A DNA stretch of 64,000 nucleotides from Halomonas caseinilytica (GTDB taxonomy: Bacteria; Pseudomonadota; Gammaproteobacteria; Pseudomonadales; Halomonadaceae). The position numbers and the translations under genes were made by a program. A model generated the notes under the pieces. The model searched no databases and was not told where the DNA came from. It saw nothing but the letters and a program-made list of their open reading frames with translations. The stretch is taken from positions 42,627-106,626 of the forward strand of contig NZ_BDEP01000024.1 in assembly GCF_001662305.1 (NCBI RefSeq). The letters run 5' to 3'. This document shows positions 54,844-63,936 of the stretch, piece after piece; position 1 is the first letter of the stretch, and every line of letters starts with the position of its first letter.

Positions 54844-56184
54844 ATGAAAGAGACCCTGGAGCGCTGGAGCAGTCGCCGCGCTTTCATACTGGCGGTGACC
54901 GGGGCGGCCGTCGGGCTGGGGAATATCTGGCGATTTCCCTACATCACCGGCGAGAACGGCGGAGCCGCTTTCCTGCTGCTCTACGTGGCCTTCGTGGTCC
55001 TGCTGGGGGTGCCGGTGATGATGGCCGAGATCCTGATAGGACGCGCCGGGCGCCGCAGCCCGATGCAGTCGCTCGGCCATCTGGCCGCCGAATCGGGCGC
55101 CAGTGGCCACTGGCGCTGGCTGGGGTTGTTCGGCGCCTTCACCGTGTTCTGCATCCTATCGTTCTATTCGGTGGTGTCGGGTTGGTCCATCGAGTTCCTC
55201 ATCGATGCGATCAATGGCGACTTTGTCGGCCGCAGCGCCGCTGAAATCGGTGCCGGCTTCGACGCTTTCCTGGCCGATCCGGCACGCATGGCCTTCAACC
55301 ATACCCTGTTTCTGGTGATGACCATGCTGGTGGTGGCAGGGGGCGTGGCCAAGGGGCTGGAGCGACTCAATAATCTCTTGATGCCGCTGCTGTATCTGCT
55401 GTTGCTGGTGCTGGCCGGACATGCGGCCACCACGAGCGGATTCGGGCCGGCGCTGTCCTGGCTGTTCAGACCGGACCTGTCGGCGGTGACGCCGATGGTA
55501 CTGGTGCATGCCATGGGGCACGCCTTCTTTACCCTGGCGGTGGGTGCCTGTGCGTTGATGGCCTATGGTGCCTACATGCCGGATCACCAGAGCCTGCCGC
55601 GGGCGGCGGCGTCGGTGGCGGTGCTGGATGTGACGGTGGCGCTGTTGGCCGGTATCGCCATCTTCTCGATCGTGTTTGCCCAGGGCATGGACCCCGGTGA
55701 GGGCCCCGGGCTGATGTTCGTCACCCTGCCGGTGGCCTTTGCCGAGTTGCCCTTCGGCGCCTTCTGGCTGTCGCTGTTCTTCCTGTTGCTGCTGCTGGCG
55801 ACCTGGACCTCGTCGATCAACCTCGCCGAGCCCATGGTGGCGACCCTGCAGGGCTGGGGGATCAGTCGGGGCAAGGCGGCGGCGGTGGTCGGCCTGACGG
55901 TCTGGTCGCTGGGGCTGCTGTCGGTCCTTTCCTTCTCGACCCTGGCCGATGTCGAAATCCTGTTCGGCATGAATGGCTTTGCCCTGGTCAGCACTATTCC
56001 GCCGGAGATCTTCCTGCCGATCGGAGGGCTGTTGATCGCGATTTTCGCCGGCTGGGTGATGCCCGAGCACGTTGCCCTGCGTGCTCTGGATGCCGGCCCG
56101 CTCGGGTTCCGCGTCTGGCGCTTTCTGGTGCGCTGGGTGTCGATCCCGCTGACGCTGGTAGTATTGGCGTCGGGACTAATATGA
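54844..56184 (+). CDS. Neurotransmitter:sodium symporter (NSS/SNF) family transporter
   Basis: A 446-residue membrane protein with about 11-12 helices of the LeuT fold. The N-terminal SSRRAFILAVTGAAVGLGNIWRFPYITGENGGAAFLLLY (parts quoted) carries the GNIWRFPY sodium/substrate-site motif. The unwound helix-6 region reads HAMGHAFFTLAVGACALMAYGAYM. It likely imports an amino acid with sodium; the substrate is not predictable. Followed 16 bp later by the YrdA-like gene, probably cotranscribed. Confidence 0.92.
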   Translation: MKETLERWSSRRAFILAVTGAAVGLGNIWRFPYITGENGGAAFLLLYVAFVVLLGVPVMMAEILIGRAGRRSPMQSLGHLAAESGASGHWRWLGLFGAFTVFCILSFYSVVSGWSIEFLIDAINGDFVGRSAAEIGAGFDAFLADPARMAFNHTLFLVMTMLVVAGGVAKGLERLNNLLMPLLYLLLLVLAGHAATTSGFGPALSWLFRPDLSAVTPMVLVHAMGHAFFTLAVGACALMAYGAYMPDHQSLPRAAASVAVLDVTVALLAGIAIFSIVFAQGMDPGEGPGLMFVTLPVAFAELPFGAFWLSLFFLLLLLATWTSSINLAEPMVATLQGWGISRGKAAAVVGLTVWSLGLLSVLSFSTLADVEILFGMNGFALVSTIPPEIFLPIGGLLIAIFAGWVMPEHVALRALDAGPLGFRVWRFLVRWVSIPLTLVVLASGLI

Positions 56185-56200
56185 CGACGGGAGGTGCATG

Positions 56201-56752
56201 ATGAGCGAGGCGACGACCCTGCGATCCTGGCGTGGCGTCACGCCGACACTGGGAGAGCGCGTCTACATCGATCCCCAGTGCATGGTGCTGGGGGATGTCG
56301 AGTTGGGTGATGACTGCTCGGTATGGCCCATGGCGGTGATCCGTGGCGACATGCATCGTATCCGTATCGGGGCACGGACCAGCGTGCAGGACGGCAGCGT
56401 GCTGCATATCACCCATGCCAGCGATTTCAATCCCGATGGTTTTCCGTTGACCATCGGCAATGAGGTGACCATCGGCCACAAGGCGATCCTGCATGGCTGC
56501 ACTCTGGGCAACCGCATCCTGGTGGGCATGGGGGCTATCGTCATGGATGGCGCGGTGGTCGACGATGAGGTGATCATCGCGGCCGGTGCCGTGGTGCCGC
56601 CCGGCAAGCACCTGGCTGGTGGCCAGGTCTATGCCGGCAACCCCGCCAAGGCACTGCGTCCGCTCAAGGACAAGGAGCGCGCCTTCTTCGCGTATACCGC
56701 CGGCAACTACGTCAATCTCAAGGATGAGTATCTGTCAGCCGCTGAGGGCTGA
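56201..56752 (+). CDS. Gamma-carbonic anhydrase family protein (YrdA-like)
   Basis: A 183-residue left-handed beta-helix protein built of hexapeptide repeats (VLGDVELGDDCSVWPMAVIRGD, then repeats to IIAAGAVVPPG). The three His of the metal site lie in VLHITH and the IGHKAILHGC segment. Ferripyochelin-binding/YrdA proteins resemble gamma-carbonic anhydrases, but many are of unproven activity. The start at 56201 gives better spacing to GGGAGG than the ATG one codon earlier. Cotranscription with the NSS gene is likely. Confidence 0.9.
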   Translation: MSEATTLRSWRGVTPTLGERVYIDPQCMVLGDVELGDDCSVWPMAVIRGDMHRIRIGARTSVQDGSVLHITHASDFNPDGFPLTIGNEVTIGHKAILHGCTLGNRILVGMGAIVMDGAVVDDEVIIAAGAVVPPGKHLAGGQVYAGNPAKALRPLKDKERAFFAYTAGNYVNLKDEYLSAAEG

Positions 56753-56905
56753 ATCGGCAGTGAGCCTGGGGGGCGCGCCATGCCTCGATGCCGGTGGCCT
56801 GCACCAGGACATGAAGGCCTGCCACGGAAACTTCGTTAACTGATTGTTCTGTATCGCGATATTGCGCGATAATGGATGTTTATCCAGTTTTCGAGGTATC
56901 CGGCC

Positions 56906-57574
56906 ATGGCAAACTTCGGCACCCACATCAGCGTGGCGGCGGGCAGCGGTTGCGTGCTGGCGCTGGGGGGCTGGCACTTCGGTCTCTGGACGCCATGGCA
57001 GGCCGGGCCGCTGATGCTGCTGACCACGCTCGGCGGCATCCTCCCGGATATCGACTCGGATCACTCGTATTCGGTGCGCCTGGTATTCAGCTTGCTGGCC
57101 TTCATGGCGGCCGCCGCCGGAGCTTGGACCCTGCAGTCCCAGCTTGCCTTCGGCCACTGGTTGCTGGTCTGCGCGGGGATCTACATCGGGGTACGCTATC
57201 TGCTGGCGCCGGCTTTCAAGCGTTTCTCCGTGCATCGCGGCATCTGGCATTCGTTGCTGGCGGCGATCTTCTTTGCCTGGGCAGGCAGCGCGCTGAGCTA
57301 CGGCGTGCTTGGCCAGCCGCCTGAGCTGGCCTGGATTCAGGGGCTGGCATTGCTGGTGGGATGCCTCGTTCATTTGACGCTCGATGAACTCTACAGCGTC
57401 GATCTGGAAGGGGGGCGTCTCAAGCGTTCATTCGGCACGGCGCTCAAGCTCTTCGATTATGACAGGCCCCTGCGTGCCGTCGCCCTGGTACTGCTGATGC
57501 TGGCCATGTTGCCGTGGCTGCCGAGCTGGTCGAGCTTGCTGGCCGTGTGGGAGCAGTGGCTGGCGATCTGGTGA
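56906..57574 (+). CDS. YdjM/LexA-binding-type membrane-bound metal-dependent hydrolase
   Basis: A 222-residue membrane protein of the YdjM (DUF457) family. MANFGTHISVAAGSGCVLAL at the start has the family His (GTHI), GGILPDIDSDHS the acidic metal cluster and KRFSVHRGIWHSLLAA the His-rich segment, with LVGCLVHLTLDELYSVDLEG as the last conserved block. Five or so hydrophobic helices. Function is unknown. Start at 56906 follows GAGGT by about 8 bp; Met ten codons earlier is not conserved. Confidence 0.82.
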   Translation: MANFGTHISVAAGSGCVLALGGWHFGLWTPWQAGPLMLLTTLGGILPDIDSDHSYSVRLVFSLLAFMAAAAGAWTLQSQLAFGHWLLVCAGIYIGVRYLLAPAFKRFSVHRGIWHSLLAAIFFAWAGSALSYGVLGQPPELAWIQGLALLVGCLVHLTLDELYSVDLEGGRLKRSFGTALKLFDYDRPLRAVALVLLMLAMLPWLPSWSSLLAVWEQWLAIW

Positions 57575-57670
57575 GTTGCTGACCGGCAGGCACGTCACGC
57601 CATCGTCATGGGGCGCCAGTACAGAGGTGTGGCATGATGGTCGCCTTGTTCATTCGCCAGGGATTGCTCC

Positions 57671-58243
57671 ATGAACGATGCCATGAGTGTGCACGATGTG
57701 CTGCAGCGCCTTCAGCAAGAGGCCGAGGCGGACAATGTGGCCGTCGGGACGCTGGTCGATGCGCTGAACTCACGTGGATTCGGCCCCTTGCTGCTGGCGC
57801 CGGCGCTGATTGCGCTGTTGCCGACCGGCGGCATTCCGGGGGTGCCGAGTCTCTGCGGTGTGCTGATTTTCTTGATTGCCATCCAGGGCAGCATGGGGGA
57901 TCGGTCGCCCTGGGTGCCGCAGCGGCTGCGTCGCCTGACAGTTAGCCGCGAGAGACTGGTCTCCGCGACCGAGCGGGCCAAGCCGGTGGCGCGTCGCCTG
58001 GACCGCTGGTTCCGACCGCGCTTGACCGTGTTGACCCAGGCGCCGGTCAGTCAGGTGGTAGCGTTGCTCTGTGCGGTATCCGGGTTGGCGATGATTCCGT
58101 TGGAGCTACTGCCTTTTGCCAGCAGCATTCCAGCCTTGGCCGTGACCCTGGCGGCCATTGGCATGAGCACGCGGGATGGCGCCATGGTGGTCTTGGCTGG
58201 CCTGGCCATCGCTGGCGGCGCGAGCGTGTTGATCCTGATCTGA
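57671..58243 (+). CDS. ExoD-family membrane protein
   Basis: A 190-residue membrane protein of the exopolysaccharide synthesis ExoD family. TLVDALNSRGFGPLLLAPALIALLPTGGIPGVPSL near residue 27, IAIQGSMGDRSPWVPQRLRRL and the C-terminal hydrophobic part (IPLELLPFASSIPALAVTLAAIGMSTRDG) are the family pattern. In rhizobia ExoD affects exopolysaccharide and alkaline tolerance; its molecular role is unclear. It is a single gene with the convergent dctD gene downstream. Confidence 0.87.
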   Translation: MNDAMSVHDVLQRLQQEAEADNVAVGTLVDALNSRGFGPLLLAPALIALLPTGGIPGVPSLCGVLIFLIAIQGSMGDRSPWVPQRLRRLTVSRERLVSATERAKPVARRLDRWFRPRLTVLTQAPVSQVVALLCAVSGLAMIPLELLPFASSIPALAVTLAAIGMSTRDGAMVVLAGLAIAGGASVLILI

Positions 58244-58291
58244 TGATTGGCGGCTACCGGCATCGATGCTTCGAGGGGCGCCTGGCCTGGT

Positions 58292-58318
58292 GCCTCGGGC
58301 GTGTTGCGAGCCCGAGGC
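58292..58318. terminator. Hairpin between exoD-like gene and dctD
   Basis: GCCTCGGGC at 58292-58300 and GCCCGAGGC at 58310-58318 form a 9-bp perfect stem with a 9-nt loop, directly next to the dctD stop codon on the other strand. It likely ends the dctD transcript and perhaps the exoD-like one. Confidence 0.6.
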
Positions 58319-59701
58319 TCAGGGATCGGCGCCGTGGCGATAGTGCTCGGCCTTCAGGTTGTGGCGTTTCAGCTTATCGTAGAGGGTCTTGCGGGGCAGC
58401 CCGAGGTGTTCGCAGACATCGGTCACATGGCCGTGATGACGGGCCAGGGCCTGGCTGATCAGTTGTTTCTCGAAGAGCTCGACCTGTTCGGGCAGGGATA
58501 GCTCGGCGCCGTCGTTACCCACGCCTTCCATCAGCATGTCGAGCCGATAGTCGCACGTCACGCCGAGCAGTACGTAACGCTCGGCGAGATTGCGCAGCTC
58601 CCGAGCATTGCCTGGCCAGTCGTGGGCGAGCAGTGCCGAGATGCCCGCCGCATCGAGGGGCGGGGCCTCCATGCTGCTGCGGCTGGCCGCCACGGCGGCG
58701 AAGTGCTGGAAGAGCAACGGAATGTCCTCGCGGCGTTCGCGCAGCGGCGGGATCGGCAGGGTCACCACATTGAGTCGATAGTAGAGGTCCTCACGGAACT
58801 CGCCGGCCTCGGCGGCGGCCTTGAGATCGATCTTGGTGGCGGCGATGACCCGGATATCCAGCGGCACCGGCTGGTTGGAGCCAAGACGCTCGATGGTGCG
58901 TTCCTGCAGGACACGCAGCAGCTTGACCTGCAGGGCCAGTGGCATCGACTCGATTTCGTCGAGGAAGACGGTGCCGCCGCCGGCATGCTCGAACTTGCCG
59001 ATGCGCCGCTCCAGGGCGCCGGTAAAGGCGCCTTTCTCGTGGCCGAACAGTTCCGATTCGATGGTGCTCTCCGGCACCGCGCCGCAGTTGATGGCAACGA
59101 AGGGGCGTCCGCCGCGTGAGCTGCGCTCGTGGATCGCCCTGGCCACCAGGTCCTTGCCGGTACCGGTCTCGCCGAACAGCAGGACGTCGGCCTCGACGCG
59201 GCTGATTCGCTGGACCATGGCGGCCAGGCGCTGGATGACCGGCGTGCGACCGACGAGCCGGGGTCCGGGCGCCGACTGTTGCGCTTCCAGTTCAGCCTTG
59301 AGGGCGCGGTTTTCCAGGCTGAGGCGGCGCTTTTCGCTGCCGCGTCGCACCACTTCGACCAGGCGCTCGCCGGCAAAGGGCTTTTCTAGAAAGTCCCAGG
59401 CGCCTTCGCGCATGGCCTCCACGGCGGTGGAAATGTCGCCGTGGCCGGTGATCAGAATCACGGGCAGGTCCGGGTCGCGGCGACGGACCTCACGCAGCAG
59501 GGCCATGCCATCCATGCCGGGCATGCGAATGTCGCTGACCACGACGCCGGCGAAATCGGTCTCGAGTTCGGCCAGGGCGGCTTCGGCGCTTTCGAAGGGG
59601 CGAGGTATGTAGCCGGCCAGTTCGAGTGTCTGGCCCGCGGTGATACGCAGGTGGGCCTCGTCATCGACGATCATCACCGGAACATCCGCGTTGTCATGCA
59701 T
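58319..59701 (-). CDS. dctD: Sigma-54-dependent response regulator, DctD-like
   Basis: A 460-residue NtrC-family regulator. The receiver domain (residues 8-120) carries the phospho-acceptor Asp in VVVSDIRMPGMDG; the AAA+ domain follows with Walker A GETGTGKDLVARAIH, the sigma-54 contact loop HEKGAFTGA, Walker B GGTVFLDEIESM and the arginine region YYRLNVVTLPIPPLRERREDI (partly quoted). A Fis-type helix-turn-helix is at the C-terminus (DVCEHLGLPRKTLYDKLKRH). It overlaps dctB by 8 bp. With sigma-54 it would activate dicarboxylate transport genes. I found no clear -24/-12 promoter in front of the TRAP operons of this window, so its target is probably elsewhere. Confidence 0.93.
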   Translation of the reverse strand: MHDNADVPVMIVDDEAHLRITAGQTLELAGYIPRPFESAEAALAELETDFAGVVVSDIRMPGMDGMALLREVRRRDPDLPVILITGHGDISTAVEAMREGAWDFLEKPFAGERLVEVVRRGSEKRRLSLENRALKAELEAQQSAPGPRLVGRTPVIQRLAAMVQRISRVEADVLLFGETGTGKDLVARAIHERSSRGGRPFVAINCGAVPESTIESELFGHEKGAFTGALERRIGKFEHAGGGTVFLDEIESMPLALQVKLLRVLQERTIERLGSNQPVPLDIRVIAATKIDLKAAAEAGEFREDLYYRLNVVTLPIPPLRERREDIPLLFQHFAAVAASRSSMEAPPLDAAGISALLAHDWPGNARELRNLAERYVLLGVTCDYRLDMLMEGVGNDGAELSLPEQVELFEKQLISQALARHHGHVTDVCEHLGLPRKTLYDKLKRHNLKAEHYRHGADP

Positions 59702-61613
59702 GGGTCGATGGCTCCTCGGTCGCTCGGCGGGCCTTCGGCCCGGGGTCGCGTGGCAGGGTAATGGTGAACAGGGCGCCGCCGCCAGGGGCATTGCCGGCCT
59801 CGATCCGGCCGCCCAGGTCGTCGATGATGCGCCCCGAGATGGAGAGGCCCAGTCCCAGGCCGCTGCCCGTGGACTTGGTGGTGAAAAAGGGCTCGAAGAC
59901 GCGTGATATCTGCGACTCGGCAATACCGGGACCGCTGTCCGCTACCTGTATGTACACCTGTTCCGGTGTCGTCTCGATGGTCAGCGACAGGTGCGGCGTG
60001 ACGGTATCTGCCATGGCCTGGAGGGCGTTGCCGATCAGGTTGACCAGAACCTGTTCGAGGCGGACCGGGTCGGCACGCACCCAGATGTCTTCCGCTTGCC
60101 ATTGCCGTTCCACCGTGACGCCGAGCTCGTTGAGGCGTGCCTGGAACAATCGTAATGCATAGTCGAAGCAGGAAGGCACCGAGACGGCGCTGAGGGTGTC
60201 GCCACTCTTGCGCGAGAACTGCCGCAGTTGAGCGCTGATCTCGGACATGCGATCGGTGAGTTCGATGATCTGCTCGAGATTGGTGTCAGCAGTTTCGGCA
60301 CGCCCGCGCTCGATGAAGGCACGTGCGTTCTCGGCATAGGCACGGATCGCCGACAGGGGTTGGTTGAGTTCATGGTTGATGCCGGCGGCAAGCTGGCCGA
60401 GCACGGCAAGCTTGGCGGCCTGGACCAGCTCGTCGCGAGTCTCGCGCAGGCTGCTCTCGGCGCGGCGGCGCTCTTCGATCTCGTCGGACAGTCGCTGGTT
60501 GGTGGTCACCAGATCGTGGGTACGCTTGGCCACGTTGCGCTCGAGCTCGTCCCTGACGCGGGCCAGGGTTTGGCGCTCGCGTTCGGCGAAACGCTCTCGC
60601 TCCCGACGCAGCCGCAAGCGTTGCCAGCCGATGCCGCCGCCCAGTGCGACAAGGCCGTAGAGCCCTCCGGCCAGCAGAGCCGATATCCACTGGGCATTCA
60701 CCACCGGTGTCAGCGGCTTGAGAATGTGCATGTCCCACTCGAGGTCCGGCATGGCGCGGGTCAGGCTGAGGTAGTGCTGACCCTCTAGGGGACCGGAGGA
60801 AAAATCGACCAGGCGAGTGCGTGAATCGCGTCGTTCGATTTCCTGGATGCCGGCGTGCGGGAGCGGTTCCTCGGCATAGCGTCGTGAAGCGTGCAATGCC
60901 TCGCGCTCGGCGTCGCTGAGCGGGGTCATGGCAGTCAGGCGCAGCTCCGGCTGGCTGGCCATGAAGACGATGCCGTCGCGGTCGGTGACCAGCAGCTCTG
61001 CATCCTGCTCGGCCCAGCTCTGCTCCACGGCATCGAGCGTGACCTTGAGCACCATGACGCCGTCCGGGGTGGCATGTGGCGCGGTTTCGTTCAGCCAGAC
61101 CGGCGCCGAGAAATAGTAGCCCCGGGTCATCGATTGGACGCCCAGGCCATAGAAGCGGCCGCGGCGGCCCTGGATGGCGTCCTTGTAGTAGCGCCGATAG
61201 TGGTAGTTCTCACCGATGAAGGTGTCGGAACGATGCCAGTTGCTGGCAGCCAGGGTATCGGCCTGATGATCGAGCAAATAGATATCGGAAACACCGGCGG
61301 TGGCGCGGAAACGGTCCAGCATCAGGTTGAGCGGCATGGGGTTCTGGCTGTCCGGGGAGGACAGGAAACGCTTGACCATTTCCCGTGAGGCCAGCAGTTC
61401 CGGCAGGTAGTCATGGCGCGACAGGTGCCCGACCAGGCTCGCTGCCGAGAGTCGTAGCTCGTTTTCTGCATCGCGGCGCAAGTCCTGCAGTGCCTGCTCC
61501 CTGGCGACCTGAGCGGTCTGCCACATGCACAAGGCGAGGCCGGCCAGCCCGAGTCCTGCGAGCAGGCCGCGCCAGGCGCGCTGGCGCCGTGTTAGGCGAT
61601 GGCTGCCGACCAT
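59694..61613 (-). CDS. dctB: Sensor histidine kinase, DctB-like
   Basis: A 639-residue membrane kinase. First transmembrane helix at about residues 14-33 (GLLAGLGLAGLALCMWQTA), a large periplasmic PAS-like sensor (35-320; YYFSAPVWL and LLVTDRDGIVFMAS are PDC blocks), second helix (ISALLAGGLYGLVALGGGI), a coiled coil (360-400), the His box AAGINHELNQPLSAIRAYAENA, N box VNLIGNALQAM and G boxes DSGPGIAESQ and GSGLGLGLS. The architecture is that of DctB, which senses C4-dicarboxylates. It starts 3 bp after the gntR/lldR-like gene, so sensor, regulator and GntR form one operon. Confidence 0.92.
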   Translation of the reverse strand: MVGSHRLTRRQRAWRGLLAGLGLAGLALCMWQTAQVAREQALQDLRRDAENELRLSAASLVGHLSRHDYLPELLASREMVKRFLSSPDSQNPMPLNLMLDRFRATAGVSDIYLLDHQADTLAASNWHRSDTFIGENYHYRRYYKDAIQGRRGRFYGLGVQSMTRGYYFSAPVWLNETAPHATPDGVMVLKVTLDAVEQSWAEQDAELLVTDRDGIVFMASQPELRLTAMTPLSDAEREALHASRRYAEEPLPHAGIQEIERRDSRTRLVDFSSGPLEGQHYLSLTRAMPDLEWDMHILKPLTPVVNAQWISALLAGGLYGLVALGGGIGWQRLRLRRERERFAERERQTLARVRDELERNVAKRTHDLVTTNQRLSDEIEERRRAESSLRETRDELVQAAKLAVLGQLAAGINHELNQPLSAIRAYAENARAFIERGRAETADTNLEQIIELTDRMSEISAQLRQFSRKSGDTLSAVSVPSCFDYALRLFQARLNELGVTVERQWQAEDIWVRADPVRLEQVLVNLIGNALQAMADTVTPHLSLTIETTPEQVYIQVADSGPGIAESQISRVFEPFFTTKSTGSGLGLGLSISGRIIDDLGGRIEAGNAPGGGALFTITLPRDPGPKARRATEEPSTHA

Positions 61614-61616
61614 GGG

Positions 61617-62390
61617 TCAGGACGGTGCCGTCGGCAGGGCCTGAGCCCGGCGCAGCGAGCGCTGGGCCCGGGTTTCGGCGCGGGCCACTTCCAGCAAGCC
61701 TTCCTCCACGTATACCAGATGCTCGTGGGCGCGGTTGCGAGCGTCCTCGGCGCGTCCCTCGAGGATGGCATCCAGCAGGGCGCGGTGCTGTGTCATCAGC
61801 TGTTGCCGAGCATCGGGCTTGTCGAGCAGGTGATCAAGGTTGTCGACGATACTGCGCTCGAGCTGATGGAAAATGCCGCGGATAGTGTGCAGGAGCATCA
61901 CATTATGGGCGGCTTCGGCAATGGCCAGGTGGAAGGCGGCGTCTGCCTTGGCCTCGCTTGCCGGGTCGCGACTGGCGAAGCAGGCCTCGAGTTCCTCGAA
62001 GCGCTCAAGTAGTACGGCTCTGTCCGTGGGTGTGGAGCGCAGGGCGGCATAGTAGGCCGACAGCCCCTCCATGGCATCGCGGAATTCCAGCAGATCCAAG
62101 TGGAATTCCCCATGGCGAGAAAGCATCTCGAGCAGAGGATCGCTGTAGCCGTTGTGGAGCTCTTCGGTAATGAAAGTGCCGCCGCCCTGTCGGCTGGCCA
62201 GCAGCCCTCGGGCGGCGAGCTTCTGTATTGCCTCGCGCACGGAAGGGCGCGAAACACCAAAGCGTTCGGCGAGTTCGCGTTCTGGCGGCAGTCGCTGGCC
62301 GGGCTTCAGGCTGCCTTCGAGGATGAGGCCTTCGAGCCGCTCGGTAATGACATCGGCGAGGCGAGGCTGACGGACAGGTTGATAGGACAT
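61617..62390 (-). CDS. GntR family (FadR subfamily) regulator, LldR/PdhR-like
   Basis: A 257-residue regulator. N-terminal winged helix: GSLKPGQRLPPERELAERFGVSRPSVREAIQKLAARGLL with GGGTFI as the wing (quoted in parts). The FCD domain from about residue 90 has FHLAIAEAAHN and QHRALLDAILEG with metal-binding His. The divergent lldD and three ATTGGT-N3-ACCAAT sites, known for PdhR/LldR, mark it as a lactate-responsive LldR-like regulator. It also leads into dctB-dctD, so lactate control and dicarboxylate sensing are joined. Confidence 0.9.
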   Translation of the reverse strand: MSYQPVRQPRLADVITERLEGLILEGSLKPGQRLPPERELAERFGVSRPSVREAIQKLAARGLLASRQGGGTFITEELHNGYSDPLLEMLSRHGEFHLDLLEFRDAMEGLSAYYAALRSTPTDRAVLLERFEELEACFASRDPASEAKADAAFHLAIAEAAHNVMLLHTIRGIFHQLERSIVDNLDHLLDKPDARQQLMTQHRALLDAILEGRAEDARNRAHEHLVYVEEGLLEVARAETRAQRSLRRAQALPTAPS

Positions 62391-62428
62391 GGCGAGACCT
62401 TGGCTGCGGGGTCGAGCATCAAGGCGGC

Positions 62429-62494
62429 ATGATATCGCCGTTAAATTGGTATTACCAATAGCAAACTAGGATTTCATGGATTGGTCATACCAAA
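62429..62494. promoter_or_regulatory. Two FadR/PdhR/LldR-type operators on the gntR-dctBD promoter
   Basis: ATTGGT ATT ACCAAT at 62445-62459 and ATTGGT CAT ACCAAA at 62480-62494 fit the AATTGGTnnnACCAATT sites bound by PdhR/LldR. The first overlaps a candidate minus-strand promoter: TTGGTA (62453-62458), 18-bp spacer, TATCAT (62429-62434). The centres are 35 bp apart. Confidence 0.8.
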
Positions 62495-62584
62495 TTTCTC
62501 GGTGACGGTAGGGATGATGGAGGGCCGTGTAGATTACGCGCCATGACGACTTCCATTCAGATGAATGGGCGACCAAGGGAGAGT

Positions 62585-62650
62585 TTGACAGCGAAACCGT
62601 CGCGCCATAACGTGCAGTGACAACTTGTTTTTAATTGGTTTTACCAATTA
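62585..62650 (+). promoter_or_regulatory. lldD promoter with downstream LldR-type operator
   Basis: TTGACA (62585-62590), a 17-bp spacer and TAACGT (62608-62613) form a strong-looking promoter. The operator TAATTGGT TTT ACCAATTA (62632-62650, 8-bp exact arms) lies just after the expected transcription start, 20 bp before the lldD start codon, in a repressing position. With the two sites about 150-180 bp away, DNA looping is possible. Confidence 0.8.
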
Positions 62651-62670
62651 CCCACTGTCTAGAGCTTGCC

Positions 62671-63825
62671 ATGATTATCTCAGCCGCTACGGACTACCGA
62701 CAGGCCGCCAAGCGCCGTATCCCTCCCTTTCTCTTTCACTACGCCGACGGAGGTGCCTATGCCGAGCATACACTGCGGCGTAACGTCGAGGATCTGGCCG
62801 ATATCGCATTGCGCCAGCGGGTGCTGAAGGACATGTCCAGCCTGTCGCTGGAGACCGAGCTGTTCGGCGAATCCCTGGCGATGCCCGTCGCTCTGGCTCC
62901 CGTAGGGCTGACGGGCATGTACGCCCGGCGCGGTGAAGTTCAGGCGGCCCGCGCTGCTGCCGGGAAGGGGATTCCCTTCACGTTGTCTACGGTATCGGTA
63001 TGCCCCATCGGCGAGGTGGCCGCGGCCGTGGATCGCCCGCTCTGGTTTCAACTCTATGTGTTGAAGGACAGAGGGTTCATGCAGCATGTCCTGGAGCGTG
63101 CCAAGGCCGCCGGCATCAAGACGCTCGTCTTCACGGTCGACATGCCTGTGCCGGGAGCGCGTTATCGCGATGCCCACTCCGGCATGAGCGGCAGGCATGC
63201 GGCGATTCGTCGAATGCTCCAGGCTGCGACCCATCCGGCCTGGGCCTGGGACGTGGGGATCCATGGCCGCCCGCATGACCTGGGAAACGTGTCGGACTAT
63301 CGCGGCCAGCCGACGGAGCTTGAGGACTATATCGCCTGGCTGGGCGATAACTTCGATCCCTCCATTTCCTGGAAGGATCTGGAGTGGATTCGCGAGTTCT
63401 GGGATGGCCCGATGATCATCAAGGGGATCCTCGACCCCGAGGACGCTCGTGATGCGGTCCGTTTCGGGGCGGACGGCATCGTCGTGTCCAATCATGGCGG
63501 GCGTCAGCTTGATGGAGTGCTTTCCACGGCGCGCGCCTTGCCTGCCATTGCCGACGCGGTCAAGGGCGACCTGGCCATCCTGGCCGATTCCGGTATTCGC
63601 AGCGGGCTGGATGTCGTGCGGATGGTGGCCATGGGGGCCGATACTGTCTTGCTGGGCCGCGCCTTCCTCTATGCGCTCGCCGCTGCCGGGGAAGCAGGGG
63701 TAGCCCATCTACTCGAGTTGTTCGAAAAGGAGATGCGGGTCGCGATGACGCTCACCGGCGCGCGGTCCATTGCCGACCTCGGGCCGGATTCTCTGGTCTC
63801 GGGTGCAAGGAATGGCGAGAGTTGA
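62671..63825 (+). CDS. lldD: L-lactate dehydrogenase (FMN, membrane-associated)
   Basis: A 384-residue FMN-dependent L-lactate dehydrogenase, usual length, passing electrons from L-lactate to the quinone pool. The N-terminus [27 protein letters not shown], the FMN segments [21 protein letters not shown] and LYVLKDRGF, the catalytic Lys in MIIKGIL and His/Arg in [10 protein letters not shown], and [22 protein letters not shown] are typical of LldD. Start at 62671 gives the family N-terminus; the Met at 62635 lies inside the operator. The divergent regulator and operators confirm the lactate assignment. No lactate permease gene is present. Confidence 0.95.
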   Translation: MIISAATDYRQAAKRRIPPFLFHYADGGAYAEHTLRRNVEDLADIALRQRVLKDMSSLSLETELFGESLAMPVALAPVGLTGMYARRGEVQAARAAAGKGIPFTLSTVSVCPIGEVAAAVDRPLWFQLYVLKDRGFMQHVLERAKAAGIKTLVFTVDMPVPGARYRDAHSGMSGRHAAIRRMLQAATHPAWAWDVGIHGRPHDLGNVSDYRGQPTELEDYIAWLGDNFDPSISWKDLEWIREFWDGPMIIKGILDPEDARDAVRFGADGIVVSNHGGRQLDGVLSTARALPAIADAVKGDLAILADSGIRSGLDVVRMVAMGADTVLLGRAFLYALAAAGEAGVAHLLELFEKEMRVAMTLTGARSIADLGPDSLVSGARNGES

Positions 63826-63936
63826 AACGAGCCCCTTCTTTGCACTAGCTGGGATGAACGGGGCTTGCCGGCCGGAATGGGGGGCAGAATAGGTTGTCAG
63901 TACTCCTGCCGGCGGACCGATCATGACGAGGAAGGC

